Origin: Novosphingobium sp. 18050
GTDB lineage: Bacteria; Pseudomonadota; Alphaproteobacteria; Sphingomonadales; Sphingomonadaceae
Length of the DNA stretch: 64,000 nt
Assembly (NCBI RefSeq): GCF_902706195.1
Contig: NZ_CACSJO010000008.1
Location: 62,001 to 126,000, forward strand
Reading direction: 5' to 3'
The notes below the pieces were generated by a model, which saw only the letters and a list, made by a program, of their open reading frames with translations, did no database searches and was not told the DNA's origin. Within the stretch, counting starts at the first letter, position 1. Each line of letters begins with the position of its first letter. This document shows, in pieces, positions 36,851 through 46,222 of the stretch. The position numbers and the translations under genes were made by a program.

Positions 36851-37969
36851 ATGCCTGATCGCATCCGCATGGGTCTCGTCGGCGGAGGCCCCGGCTCGTT
36901 CATCGGCCCTGTCCACCGAATCGCCGCCGAGTTGGACGGCGAGATCGCGCTCGTCGCTGGCGCCTTCAGCCGCGATGCGCAGCGAAGTGCCGAGGCCGGG
37001 CGCGGCTACGGCATCGCCCCGGATCGCGCCTATCCCTCAATCGAGGCGATGCTGGAGGCCGAAGCCGCGCGCGCTGACGGCATCCAGTTCGTCACCATCG
37101 CCACGCCCAACTTTCACCACCTGCCCGCCGCCTGCGCCGCGATGCGCGCCGGGATCGCGGTGATGAGCGACAAGCCAATGACCGCAACGTTGGCGCAGGC
37201 GCGCGAACTGGCGGCTGCCCTCGCTGCGAACCCGGTGCCTTACGGGCTGACGTATACCTATTCCGGCTACCCGCTGGTGCGCGAAATGCGCGAACGCATT
37301 GCTGCAGGCGCGATCGGCGCGGTGCGCAAGGTCGTGGTTGAGTACAACCAGGGCTGGCTGGCCGGAGCGGCCGAAGGCAAGCAGGCGGAATGGCGGCTCG
37401 ACCCGGCGCGCTCCGGTGAGGGCGGCTGCATCGCCGACATCGGCGTCCATGCTTTCCACCTCGCCGAATTCGTCACAGGCCTGCGGGTCAGCCGCATCAA
37501 TGCCGATCTTGGCACCGTGGTGCCGGGCCGTGCGCTTGACGATGATTGCCAGATATTCCTGCGCTTCGACAGCGGCGCGCGGGGCCTTTTGATGGCCTCG
37601 CAGGTGATGACGGGTGAGGGCAATGACCTTGCCATCCGCATCTACGGTGAGACCGGTGCCCTGCGCTGGAGCCAGGAAAACCCGAGCCGCTTCGAATGGC
37701 TGAAGGGCGAAGGCGGCATGGAAGTGGTGCGCGCCGGCGATCCGGGGATGTCCGCAGTCGCCATGCGCGGCACGCGCCTGCCCGGTGGTCACCCGGAAGG
37801 GCTGCTGGAAGCGCTTGCCAATCTCTACCGCGATTTCGTGCGGGATTTGCGCGGAGAGGGCGGCTCGCTGGTTCCCGGCATTGAAGACGGTTTGCGCGGC
37901 ATGGCGCTTGTCGCCGCGGCCGTGGCTGCCAGCCGCGATGAAAGCGGCTGGGTCGATCTCAAGGTTTGA
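36851..37969 (+). CDS. Gfo/Idh/MocA-family oxidoreductase
   Basis: A 372-residue NAD(P)-dependent sugar dehydrogenase-like protein. The N-terminal Rossmann domain has MGLVGGGPGSFIGPVHR, the cofactor-side EKP-type motif is present as MSDKPMTATLAQA, and the C-terminal alpha/beta domain includes GGCIADIGVHAFHLAEF with the probable catalytic His. Family members oxidise or reduce sugars, inositol and glycosides, including C3 positions. It is followed 16 bp later by a second TIM-barrel isomerase gene. Confidence 0.93.
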   Translation: MPDRIRMGLVGGGPGSFIGPVHRIAAELDGEIALVAGAFSRDAQRSAEAGRGYGIAPDRAYPSIEAMLEAEAARADGIQFVTIATPNFHHLPAACAAMRAGIAVMSDKPMTATLAQARELAAALAANPVPYGLTYTYSGYPLVREMRERIAAGAIGAVRKVVVEYNQGWLAGAAEGKQAEWRLDPARSGEGGCIADIGVHAFHLAEFVTGLRVSRINADLGTVVPGRALDDDCQIFLRFDSGARGLLMASQVMTGEGNDLAIRIYGETGALRWSQENPSRFEWLKGEGGMEVVRAGDPGMSAVAMRGTRLPGGHPEGLLEALANLYRDFVRDLRGEGGSLVPGIEDGLRGMALVAAAVAASRDESGWVDLKV

Positions 37970-37985
37970 AGGAAAGGTTGCGCAA

Positions 37986-39041
37986 ATGAAGACGACCAAG
38001 GGTCCGGGTATCTTCCTTGCCCAGTTCGTGAGCGGTGACGCACCGTTCAATTCGCTCGATTCGATCGCGGCCTGGGCGGCTGGGCACGGCTACAAGGGCG
38101 TGCAGGTGCCCAGCAACGACAGTCGGTTGATCGACCTTGAAAAAGCGGCAGATAGCCAGGATTACTGCGACGAAGTGCTGGGTACGCTGGCGGCTCACGG
38201 GCTGGAACTGACCGAGCTTTCCACCCACATTCAGGGCCAGCTCGTCGCCGTCCACCCTGCCTATGACGCCGCGTTCGACGCTTTCGCGCCGGAGCAGGTG
38301 CGCGGCAATCCCGGCGCCCGCCAGCAGTGGGCGGTGGGCCAGCTGGAAATGGCGGCCCGGGCCAGCCAGCGCCTGGGCCTGACCACTCACGCCAGTTTCT
38401 CGGGCGCGCTGGCATGGCCCTATTTCTACGCCTGGCCGCAGCGCCCGGCCCAGCTGGTGGAGGAGGCTTTCGCCGAACTGGCACGGCGCTGGCGCCCGAT
38501 TCTGGACCGCTTCGACGAAGCCGGTGTGGATGTCGGCTTCGAACTGCACCCCGGCGAAGACTTGCATGACGGCGTCACGTTTGAGCGCTTCCTGGAAGCT
38601 ACCGGCAACCACCCGCGCGCCAATATCCTCTATGATCCCAGTCACTTCGTGCTGCAACAGCTCGATTATCTGGGCTTCATCGACATCTACCACGAGCGGA
38701 TCAAGTGCTTCCACGTCAAGGACGCCGAGTTCCGCATGTCGCCCAGGTCGGGCGTCTATGGCGGCTATCAGGGCTGGGTCGACCGTCCGGGGCGGTTCCG
38801 TTCGCTTGGCGACGGGCAGGTGGATTTCACGCAGATCTTCTCGAAGATGGCGCAGTACGATTTCGCTGGCTGGGCCGTGCTCGAATGGGAATGCGCGCTC
38901 AAGCACCCCGAAGTCGGCGCGGCGGAAGGCGCGCCCTTCATCGACCGGCACATCATCCGCGTGACCGAACATGCCTTCGACGACTTCGTCAGCGGCAATG
39001 ATGACATGATACCCGATTTCAGTCGGATGGGTATCACCTGA
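37986..39041 (+). CDS. Sugar phosphate isomerase/epimerase-type TIM-barrel protein
   Basis: A 351-residue TIM barrel of the AP-endonuclease-2/xylose-isomerase superfamily. Segments suggesting a metal site are ELTELSTHIQGQLVAVHP, VGFELHPGEDLHDG, ILYDPSHFVLQQLDY, IKCFHVKDAEFR and VLEWECALKHPEVG. ATG 37986 follows an AAAGG ribosome site; upstream in-frame sequence belongs to the preceding gene. Such proteins often work with a Gfo/Idh/MocA partner in sugar or inositol catabolism, which matches the gene before it. A strong terminator follows. Confidence 0.9.
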   Translation: MKTTKGPGIFLAQFVSGDAPFNSLDSIAAWAAGHGYKGVQVPSNDSRLIDLEKAADSQDYCDEVLGTLAAHGLELTELSTHIQGQLVAVHPAYDAAFDAFAPEQVRGNPGARQQWAVGQLEMAARASQRLGLTTHASFSGALAWPYFYAWPQRPAQLVEEAFAELARRWRPILDRFDEAGVDVGFELHPGEDLHDGVTFERFLEATGNHPRANILYDPSHFVLQQLDYLGFIDIYHERIKCFHVKDAEFRMSPRSGVYGGYQGWVDRPGRFRSLGDGQVDFTQIFSKMAQYDFAGWAVLEWECALKHPEVGAAEGAPFIDRHIIRVTEHAFDDFVSGNDDMIPDFSRMGIT

Positions 39042-39065
39042 CCGAAAACGTCGGTTTTAGCGATT

Positions 39066-39105
39066 AAACCCCGGGGGTTGCGGATAGCCCCCGGGGTTTC
39101 GCTTT
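39066..39105 (+). terminator. Rho-independent terminator
   Basis: AAACCCCGGGGG (39066-39077) pairs perfectly with CCCCCGGGGTTT (39088-39099) around a ten-base loop, followed by CGCTTT. It lies 25 bp after the stop of the TIM-barrel gene and ends the Gfo/Idh-isomerase operon. Confidence 0.85.
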
Positions 39106-39742
39106 GTCTTCTGCGGTGCGACCCGAGAAGGCTCGGCGCCACGGCGTCGGCAGGTGCAGAGGGAGGAGAGTGCACCCGCTTCGCCTTCCTGCCCCGCAGC
39201 GGGGGCTTCAGCGCCTGTACGAATCAATACATGTAAACGATATCACCTTCAAGTTGTACTAAAGCACAGCGCGTCCCGGAGAGGGACGCGGCAAGGGTGG
39301 TCGCGGCGGCGGCGTTGCCTGACCAGCGCCCAGGAATCATGATGCTCTGTAATTCGCGGAGCTAACAATCTTTGTTTCCAAGTATCGACCAGAAAAGTTC
39401 GCCAGATCTGACCGACCGACACCGTTTCACACCCTTCGCATCCTCTCAATGCCGCGCGTCCAAGGTACCGAAGACAGTGCGCCGGGTGTCAAGTTTGTCG
39501 CAAAATGATCGCAGAGCGAGGGTGTTTACCGACGTCCCGGCTGAAGGTGCGTCCGATTTCGGGTGCTTGTAGGGCCGGGTTTTCCGGGTCTTCAAGTGGG
39601 GCCTGGCCGGTGCGGCCAACGATACAAGCCGCCGGATGACGTAAGAAGTACCGCAAAATGCAGTGGTATTTGATTGAAGAAAATTTCCGGCATGCGCTAC
39701 GCCTTGCCTGAAATCAGGTTGATGCAGTGCAAGGAGTCCGCG
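39106..39742. other. Gene-free spacer of about 640 bp
   Basis: No supported gene. Short open frames here (for example 39372-39572) have no recognisable sequence or ribosome site. ATGTAAACGATATCA at 39231-39245 shares the ATGTAAAC half-site with two other positions in the sugar locus. The end of the gap carries AAGGAG at 39731-39736, the ribosome site of the next gene. Confidence 0.5.
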
Positions 39743-41221
39743 GTGACAGAGATCGTATCGAGCTTCGCCGACGACCTGTCTTTGTTGCCCGCATCGCGGC
39801 AGGCGCAGCTGATCCGGGACAGGCAGGTCTCCCCGGTCGAGGTGATGGACGCGGTGCTGTTCCGCATCGAGGCGCAGGAGCCCGTACTCCACGCCTTCTG
39901 CATAGTCGCGGGTGAGCAGGCGCGCGGGGCCGCGCGCGAGGCGGAAGCCGCCGTCATGCGCGGCGATCCGCTGGGAGCGCTGCACGGCGTTCCGATCTCG
40001 ATCAAGGATCTCATCTGCACGGCCGACATGCCCACCGTCAGCGGCTCGCGCGCCTACGAGGGCTTCGTGCCCGAGGACGACGACGTCTGTGTGGAGCGGG
40101 TGCGCCGGGCAGGTGCGATCGTCATCGGCAAGACCAACACGCCCGAATTCGGCTATGCCGGGGCGGGCAAGAATGCGGTCTTTCCCACCACCGCCAATCC
40201 CTGGAATCCGGCGATGACGTCCGGCGGGTCGAGTGCGGGAAGCGCGGCGGCGGTCGCCAGCGGGATGGGGTCGCTGACGATCGGCAGCGACGGGGGCGGC
40301 TCGATCCGCGGCCCTGCCAGTTTCTGCGGGCTATTCGGGCTCAAGCCCTCGTTCGGCCGGGTGCCGGCCTGGCCTGGTTGCCGCGATCCGCGACATCCCG
40401 GTGTCAGCAGTTGGGAAAGCGTGGAGCATCTCGGCCCGCTGACGCGCACCGTCGAGGATGCGGCGCTGCTCATGTCGGTGATCGCGGGGCCGGATGCGCG
40501 CGACTGGCATTCGCTGCCGGCCGGTGATGTCGACTGGCTTGCCGCCCCCGCCGCGCCGTTGGGCCCTCTGCGGATTGCCTATACGCCCGACTTTGGTTTC
40601 TCTGTCGTCGATCCCGAGGTTCGCGCGATAACGGCGGCGGCGGCACAGGTTTTCGCCAGCGATCTGGGCTGCGTAGTGGTGGAGGACACGCCGCCGCTGC
40701 AAAAGGATATGTTCGACCTTTTTCTGACGGTGATCATGCGCGATTCGGACTTGCGCGGGCTGCGCGCTCTGGCGGATCGCGGGCTGATCCATCTGCCGGA
40801 CCTGCTGATGATGCTGGAGCGGGACTGGTCGGCGCAGGATTTCACCGATGCCGCGATGCGCCGGCAGGCGGTGTGCAACAGGCTGGCCCGCTTCATGCAG
40901 GGCTACGACCTGCTGCTGACGCCCACGGTTTCCTCTGCGGCGTTTCCCGTCGAGCATTTCAATCCCGTCTCGGTCGCGGGCATGCCGGCGGAGCAGGCGA
41001 ATCCTTCACCGTTTACCTATCCGTTTAACTGGACCGGGCAGCCGGCAGCCAGTGTGCCGGCGGGGTTCACGGCGGCGGGGTTACCGGTGGGCTTGCAGAT
41101 CGTAGGCCGCCACGTTGCCGATGCGACCGTGCTGGCCGCTGCCGCCGCGTTCGAGCAGGCCCGGCCCTGGGCGCATCTGTGGCCGCAGCTGGTGCGGGCC
41201 GCCGGGGCAGTCCGAGTATGA
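39743..41221 (+). CDS. Amidase-signature family hydrolase
   Basis: A 492-residue amidase. GTG 39743 is chosen since AAGGAG lies six bases before it; in-frame ATGs at 39692 and 39722 have no such site. Catalytic residues are Lys88 (PISIKDLICT), serines 163-164 in SGGSSAGSAAA and nucleophile Ser187 in GSDGGGSIRGPASFCG. Late NWTGQPAASVPAG is typical of catabolic amidases. It is followed by a TonB-dependent receptor gene 404 bp later. The substrate is not assignable. Confidence 0.92.
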   Translation: MTEIVSSFADDLSLLPASRQAQLIRDRQVSPVEVMDAVLFRIEAQEPVLHAFCIVAGEQARGAAREAEAAVMRGDPLGALHGVPISIKDLICTADMPTVSGSRAYEGFVPEDDDVCVERVRRAGAIVIGKTNTPEFGYAGAGKNAVFPTTANPWNPAMTSGGSSAGSAAAVASGMGSLTIGSDGGGSIRGPASFCGLFGLKPSFGRVPAWPGCRDPRHPGVSSWESVEHLGPLTRTVEDAALLMSVIAGPDARDWHSLPAGDVDWLAAPAAPLGPLRIAYTPDFGFSVVDPEVRAITAAAAQVFASDLGCVVVEDTPPLQKDMFDLFLTVIMRDSDLRGLRALADRGLIHLPDLLMMLERDWSAQDFTDAAMRRQAVCNRLARFMQGYDLLLTPTVSSAAFPVEHFNPVSVAGMPAEQANPSPFTYPFNWTGQPAASVPAGFTAAGLPVGLQIVGRHVADATVLAAAAAFEQARPWAHLWPQLVRAAGAVRV

Positions 41222-41625
41222 CGGTTTCTTTGCGCAAGGTGCCCCGCCATTTGATCGCGAGCGCACGCGGGCACTTGATACTTGCGCCGCGCCGGAAATC
41301 GCTGAAGCTGGTCGTACAAGGTGTGGCGAGGCTGATCTAACAGCCTTGCCCGACCCGAAGTATCCGTACACGAGCAGTTCAAAGCGCATGGAAAATAACC
41401 ATGCCAGTTAAACAAGAAAAATCAGGGAAGTAGTGCAGGCTGGCTGCGGTGGTGCACAGGACCATCGCAGCGTGGGATTGCAGGTGCCGCCGGGCTTTGC
41501 CGGTGCCCTGCATGAAGGCCGGGCATCAATCCGGGCGATCCAGCCGGGATGAGGATCTCCAGAATCTGAAGGGCGGTGGAAACGCGCGCATCCATTGCGG
41601 TGCGCCTCCAACGAGGGGGGTTATT
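41222..41625. other. Gene-free spacer upstream of the TonB receptor
   Basis: A 404-bp gap with no supported gene. It presumably contains the receptor's promoter and leader; GAGGGGGG at 41613-41620 is its ribosome-binding site. I see no Fur-like or otherwise recognisable operator. Confidence 0.5.
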
Positions 41626-44067
41626 GTGATCACGAGAACTCGATTGATGAAATCCACGGGTGTCTCCGTCCTGGCGCTGCTTGCCGCGACGTGCCCTGTC
41701 CATGCCTGGGCCGAGGAGGTCGCCGCGGCGGCCGAAACAGAAGCGGCAGACGCAGCCGCCGACGATTCCGGCGGCGGTGGTTCAGGGGGCGGCCTTCAGG
41801 AGATCGTCGTTTCCGCCGAACGCACCAATGTCACCCTCCAGAAGGCGTCGCTATCGGTTTCCGCCGTCACCGACGACACGCTGCAGAAATCGAACATCAC
41901 CGAGATAACCGGGCTCAACGGCAGCGTACCGGGTCTGGTCATCGCCAAGAGCGGCGGCGGCGAGCGCAACATCTCCATCCGCGGCATCGGTACGGCAACG
42001 CCCGAGAACCCGAGCACCCAGCCCGGCGTCTCGTTCCACATCGACGGCGTTTACATCTTCAACTCGATCGCCGCCAACGCCGCCTTCATCGACGTGTCCC
42101 AGGTTGAAGTCCTGCGCGGTCCCCAGGGTACGATGTACGGGCAGGGTTCGACCGGCGGCACCATCAACGTCGTCTCCAAGCAGCCTGAACCGGGCGTGCT
42201 GTCGGGCTCCGCCAATGTCGGTTACGGCAACTACAACCTGCTCAAGGCCGATGCCGCGCTGAACGTCCCGATCGGCGAGACGATCGCGGTGCGCGGCGCC
42301 GTCCAGCGCTACCGCCACGATGGCTATGCCAAGGCGACATCGGTGGCGGGAGATCCCGGCTACGAACTGGACGATACCAACGACTGGGGCGGCAAGCTGG
42401 CGGTCAAGTGGCAGCCAAGCGACCGCGTCTCGGTTCTGCTCAGCACCATCCAGTACAAGGGCGACGCGAATGCCACCGCGCAGAAGAACATTCTCGACCC
42501 CGATCCCGACGCGCGCAGGTTGACGCAGGATTATCCGGGCAAGACCTATATCCGCACCCAGCTGTACTACGGCGTCATCAAGTTCGACATGGGCGCGGCG
42601 ACGTTCAGCTCGATCACCAGCTATCAGAAGCTGCACAGCAAGCTGTCGTGGGACAGCGACGGGCTGAATACCGACTTGTTCTATGCCCTTACCGAAGGCA
42701 TCCAGGCCGGTACTGGCGTGCGGTACGACCATACCGCGCTGTGGGAACAGAATACCACGTCGTGGACCCAGGAATACAACCTCGCGTCGAGCAACGACGG
42801 GCCGTTCCGCTGGATCGTCGGCGGTGTCTATCTGCATTCGAAGAACGAGAACTACATCAACGAATACCGTTCCAAGATCGGTGACGGGCTCGACGCGCCC
42901 CTGCCGGACAACGCCGCGTACAACGATCCGCTGGTCTCTCGCCTGACTTATGCCGAACTCTCGTCGATCACTCGCGAGGCTTACGCGGGATATGCTCAGG
43001 GCAGCTACGAACTGACCGACAAGCTGACCGTCACTGCCGGCATCCGCTACAACCACGACAAGTATTCGGGCGTGAGCGACAGCCTCTCGGGCGGTTCGAC
43101 CAGCAGCACTTCCGGCGCCTTTCTTCAGCCCAAGCCGGGCGTCGGCACCACTACCCAGCGCATGACCGGCAAGTTCGCGCTGGACTATGACCTGACACCG
43201 GAAAACATGGTCTACGCCAGCTTCACCCGCGGCTTCAAGCCGGGCGGCATCAACAGCTCGGCAGCGCAGGGCAACAGCTCGTTCACGGTCTTCGGCTTCG
43301 AAAACGGCACCAAGCCGACCTTCAAGCCGGAAACCCTGGACTCGATCGAGGTCGGCTCGAAGAACCGCTTCTTCAATAACACGCTGCAGATAAACGCCTC
43401 GGCATTCTACTATTTCTACAAGAACCTGCAGTTCCTCGAAGACGATGCGATTCTCTATTCCGAGGGTATCAGTAACGGGCCCAAGGCCGAAGTCTACGGC
43501 GCCGAACTTGAGATGGACTGGAAGGCGACGTCGCACCTTCGCTTCGAAGGTTCTCTATCGCTGCTCCACAGCAAGTTTACCGAAGATTACTTGGCGCTCG
43601 ATCCGACAGCAGCCGATGCGGCGCAGGCCGCAGCCGGTTATGCGGGCAACCTGTTCTACACCAATTTCTACGGAGCTTCGCTGGCGCGCGAAAGCGCACG
43701 GGTGAACATCAAGGGGAACAAGCTGCCGCAGATGCCGACCGTACAGGGTTCGGCGGCGGTTTCATGGACCGGGCAGGTCGGCCCCGGCGAATTCACCGCC
43801 CGCGCGCAGTACATTTACCGCGGCAAGTTCAATTCGCGCGCCTTCGCGGTCCCGGTGCAGGACGATACGCCGGACTACTCGCAAGTGAACCTCTTCGCGA
43901 GCTACGCGCTCGGCGACACCGGCCTCAGCCTCTCGGCGACGGTGACCAACCTGTTCAACAAGGACGGCGTCAATTCGCGCTTCACCGATCCTTACGGCAG
44001 CGGGCAGGTGTCCGACACCTACATCCCGCCGCGTCAGGCGATCTTCTCGGTCGGCTACGCCTTCTGA
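41626..44067 (+). CDS. TonB-dependent outer-membrane receptor
   Basis: An 813-residue TonB-dependent receptor. The start is GTG 41626, five bases after a GAGGGGGG ribosome site; ATG 41647 is an alternative. A signal peptide ends near CPVHAWAEE. After an acidic Gly/Ala linker comes the TonB-box-like LQEIVVSAERT, then the plug domain with ISIRGIGTATPENPSTQPGV and VEVLRGPQGTMYGQGSTGG. A 22-strand-type barrel follows, ending GYAF with terminal Phe. This type is abundant in sphingomonads for uptake of plant or aromatic compounds and not only iron. The neighbouring amidase suggests an organic substrate. Confidence 0.95.
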   Translation: MITRTRLMKSTGVSVLALLAATCPVHAWAEEVAAAAETEAADAAADDSGGGGSGGGLQEIVVSAERTNVTLQKASLSVSAVTDDTLQKSNITEITGLNGSVPGLVIAKSGGGERNISIRGIGTATPENPSTQPGVSFHIDGVYIFNSIAANAAFIDVSQVEVLRGPQGTMYGQGSTGGTINVVSKQPEPGVLSGSANVGYGNYNLLKADAALNVPIGETIAVRGAVQRYRHDGYAKATSVAGDPGYELDDTNDWGGKLAVKWQPSDRVSVLLSTIQYKGDANATAQKNILDPDPDARRLTQDYPGKTYIRTQLYYGVIKFDMGAATFSSITSYQKLHSKLSWDSDGLNTDLFYALTEGIQAGTGVRYDHTALWEQNTTSWTQEYNLASSNDGPFRWIVGGVYLHSKNENYINEYRSKIGDGLDAPLPDNAAYNDPLVSRLTYAELSSITREAYAGYAQGSYELTDKLTVTAGIRYNHDKYSGVSDSLSGGSTSSTSGAFLQPKPGVGTTTQRMTGKFALDYDLTPENMVYASFTRGFKPGGINSSAAQGNSSFTVFGFENGTKPTFKPETLDSIEVGSKNRFFNNTLQINASAFYYFYKNLQFLEDDAILYSEGISNGPKAEVYGAELEMDWKATSHLRFEGSLSLLHSKFTEDYLALDPTAADAAQAAAGYAGNLFYTNFYGASLARESARVNIKGNKLPQMPTVQGSAAVSWTGQVGPGEFTARAQYIYRGKFNSRAFAVPVQDDTPDYSQVNLFASYALGDTGLSLSATVTNLFNKDGVNSRFTDPYGSGQVSDTYIPPRQAIFSVGYAF

Positions 44068-44093
44068 CCTGAACGCCAATACTGCACGTGAGA

Positions 44094-44119
44094 GGGCCGT
44101 TGCCGAAAGGTGGCGGCCC
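44094..44119. terminator. Hairpin with GAAA loop between TonB receptor and AraC gene
   Basis: GGGCCGTTGCC pairs with GGTGGCGGCCC over 11 positions allowing G-U pairs, closed by the stable GAAA tetraloop. It lies in the 71-bp gap between convergent genes. No strong T-tract follows. Confidence 0.6.
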
Positions 44120-44138
44120 GATCGCGTTTGGGAACGCC

Positions 44139-45035
44139 CTATATCGAGCCGAGCGCTTCGTCGGCGACGCCGTTCATCCTCGCCGCATCGCGCGATGGCG
44201 GGGCGCCGAACTGCCGGGCATACTCGCGGCTGAACTGCGAGGCGCTCTCATAGCCCACGGCGAAGGCAGTGCGGGCGGCATCGTGGCTCGTCGCCAGCAG
44301 CCGGCGCGCGGCCTGAAGGCGCAGCGTCTTCTGGTATTGCAGCGGGCTCATGCCGGTGACAGCCTTGAAGTGGCGATGGAACGAGGGGACGCTCATGCCC
44401 GCGATACCGGCAAGGTCCCCGGTGGGAAGCGGCTGGTCGAACTGGCGCCGGATGCACTCGATCGTCCTACGGATGCGAGACAGGCGGCTGTCCTCCCGGC
44501 CCACCTGCCGCAGCATCGGCCCGTGGTTGCCCTGAAGCAGGCGGTACAGCACCTCGCGTTCGCGTGCGGGGCCAAGGATGGGAATGTCCGCCGGGGTATC
44601 GAGCAGGGCGAGCAGCTGGTCCCAGGCATCCAGCAGTTCGCTGGTCACAGGCGCCACGCCGAAGCCCGCAGCCGGCGGCGTTGGCGGCGCCGATGGCAGC
44701 TGCGCCAGCAGGTCGGAAAGCATCGTGCGCTCAAGCGCGAGGCTGGTGACGACATAGGGCTGTGCGTCGGAGGCTTCCATCACGCAGCCGGTGGCGGGCA
44801 ATTCCAGCGAAGTGACGAAACAGCTGGCAGCGTCATAGCGCAGGACGCGGTCCCCGATCATCACCTGCTTGGCGCCTTGCAGCACAAGGCAGATCATCGG
44901 TTCGTAAACCGTGCTGACGGGCGTGCTGCTCTGGCTGGAAACGCACAGGCCCAGGCGGGGGACCGGCGTTTCCAGGCGCAGGCCATTTGTGTGGCGGCGG
45001 ACCCGGCTGGCCATGCGTTCGAGCAATTCCTGCAT
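44139..45035 (-). CDS. AraC-family transcriptional regulator with AraC_N cupin domain
   Basis: A 298-residue regulator. The N-terminal ligand domain has EPMICLVLQGAKQVMIGDR, diagnostic of the AraC_N (PF06719-type) group. The C-terminal double helix-turn-helix has GIAGMSVPSFHRHFKAVTGM and AFAVGYESASQFSREYARQFG. ATG 45035 fits the usual length near 300; the frame is open to ATG 45137, which would add 34 unmatched residues. It is divergent from the SDR gene at 45194, a common pairing in which the regulator activates the oxidoreductase. Confidence 0.92.
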   Translation of the reverse strand: MQELLERMASRVRRHTNGLRLETPVPRLGLCVSSQSSTPVSTVYEPMICLVLQGAKQVMIGDRVLRYDAASCFVTSLELPATGCVMEASDAQPYVVTSLALERTMLSDLLAQLPSAPPTPPAAGFGVAPVTSELLDAWDQLLALLDTPADIPILGPAREREVLYRLLQGNHGPMLRQVGREDSRLSRIRRTIECIRRQFDQPLPTGDLAGIAGMSVPSFHRHFKAVTGMSPLQYQKTLRLQAARRLLATSHDAARTAFAVGYESASQFSREYARQFGAPPSRDAARMNGVADEALGSI

Positions 45036-45193
45036 GGCGGGAAGATCGCACCGGGCCGCCTTCGTTTCAAGCGGGCTGATAGGATTGGGCAAGGCGTTGA
45101 TACGATCGGGCACCGGGATCACCCGCAGGCCGGCCATATGCGGGGCAGGGCCGCGAAGCCGGGCCCGGACATATTGCCTATCAGGAGATGGAC

Positions 45194-46159
45194 ATGACCA
45201 GTACTTTTGGCGCTACCTCGACGACGGATGACGTGCTTGCCGGCATCGACCTTCGCGGCAAGCGGATACTTGTGACCGGCGCTTCCGCCGGGCTTGGCGT
45301 GGAAACCTGCCGCGTGCTTGCAGCCCATGGCGCAAACGTGGTGGGCGCCGCGCGCGATCTGGGCAAGGCCGCACAGGCAACGGCGGGCGTGCGCGAGGCG
45401 GCCGAGCAGGGCGGCGGCAGCTTCGATCTTGTCGAACTGGACCTCGCCTCGCTCGCCAGCGTGCGGGCCTGCGCGGACGCACTCGTGGCCGACGGCACGC
45501 CTTTCGATATCGTGATCGCCAATGCCGGCGTGATGGCGCCGCCTTTGGGCCGCACCGCCGACGGGTTCGAAACCCAGTTCGGCACCAATCACCTTGGCCA
45601 CTTCGTGCTGGTGAACCGCATTGCCGGGCTGATCCGCGAGAACGGGCGGCTGGTGAACCTTTCGTCCGCCGGGCACCGTTTTGCCGACGTCGACCTCACC
45701 GATCCCGGTTTCGAGCAGACCGCCTACGATCCCTGGGTCGGCTATGGCCGTTCCAAGACTGCGAACGCGCTGTTCGCCGTGGAGTTCGACCGGCGCCACC
45801 GGGCGCGGGGCGTGCGCGCGGCGGCAGTCCATCCGGGCGGCATCCGCACCGAACTGAGCCGGCACATGTCCGACGCCGACGAGGAAGCGCTGATCGCCTC
45901 GCTCAACGCGACCCAGGCCGCTGCCGGGCTGCCGCCCTTCGCCTACAAGTCCATTCCGCAGGGCGCGGCGACGTCGGTATGGGCGGCGGTGGTTGCCGAT
46001 GCCGATGCTATCGGCGGACGCTACTGCGAGGATTGCCACGTCGCCGAATTCCAGGACAGCGAAGGCATTCGTGCCGGCGTGCGCCCCTATGCGCTGGACG
46101 CGGACCGTGCGCAGGCGCTCTGGGCCAAGAGTGAGGAACTGGTTTCCGAACGCTTCTGA
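45194..46159 (+). CDS. SDR-family oxidoreductase
   Basis: A 321-residue short-chain dehydrogenase of the retinol-dehydrogenase/WW-domain-oxidoreductase-like group. Cofactor motif is TGASAGLG, followed by IVIANAGVMAPP, and the catalytic pair is in YGRSK. ATG 45194 is preferred over ATG 45188 because AGGAG then has normal spacing. It is divergent from the AraC regulator. The substrate is unknown. A perfect terminator hairpin follows. Confidence 0.92.
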   Translation: MTSTFGATSTTDDVLAGIDLRGKRILVTGASAGLGVETCRVLAAHGANVVGAARDLGKAAQATAGVREAAEQGGGSFDLVELDLASLASVRACADALVADGTPFDIVIANAGVMAPPLGRTADGFETQFGTNHLGHFVLVNRIAGLIRENGRLVNLSSAGHRFADVDLTDPGFEQTAYDPWVGYGRSKTANALFAVEFDRRHRARGVRAAAVHPGGIRTELSRHMSDADEEALIASLNATQAAAGLPPFAYKSIPQGAATSVWAAVVADADAIGGRYCEDCHVAEFQDSEGIRAGVRPYALDADRAQALWAKSEELVSERF

Positions 46160-46164
46160 TGCGG

Positions 46165-46198
46165 CGAAGGGCGGGATTTGCATCCCGCCCTTCGTTCC
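46165..46198. terminator. Strong hairpin terminator
   Basis: CGAAGGGCGGGAT (46165-46177) pairs perfectly with ATCCCGCCCTTCG (46182-46194) around a four-base loop, followed by TTCC. It lies between the SDR gene and a convergent small gene, and can act on both. Confidence 0.85.
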
Positions 46199-46222
46199 AT
46201 TCCGCCCCGCTGCGCGGCGCGA

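Noticed and set aside
39106-39742. Search for a tRNA or small RNA in the long spacer
   Set aside because: No cloverleaf or conserved T-loop pattern was seen; only short GC hairpins of unclear meaning.
41851-43536. A 561-codon minus-strand frame opposite the TonB receptor
   Set aside because: Shadow of the receptor barrel; no ribosome site, signal or recognisable fold.
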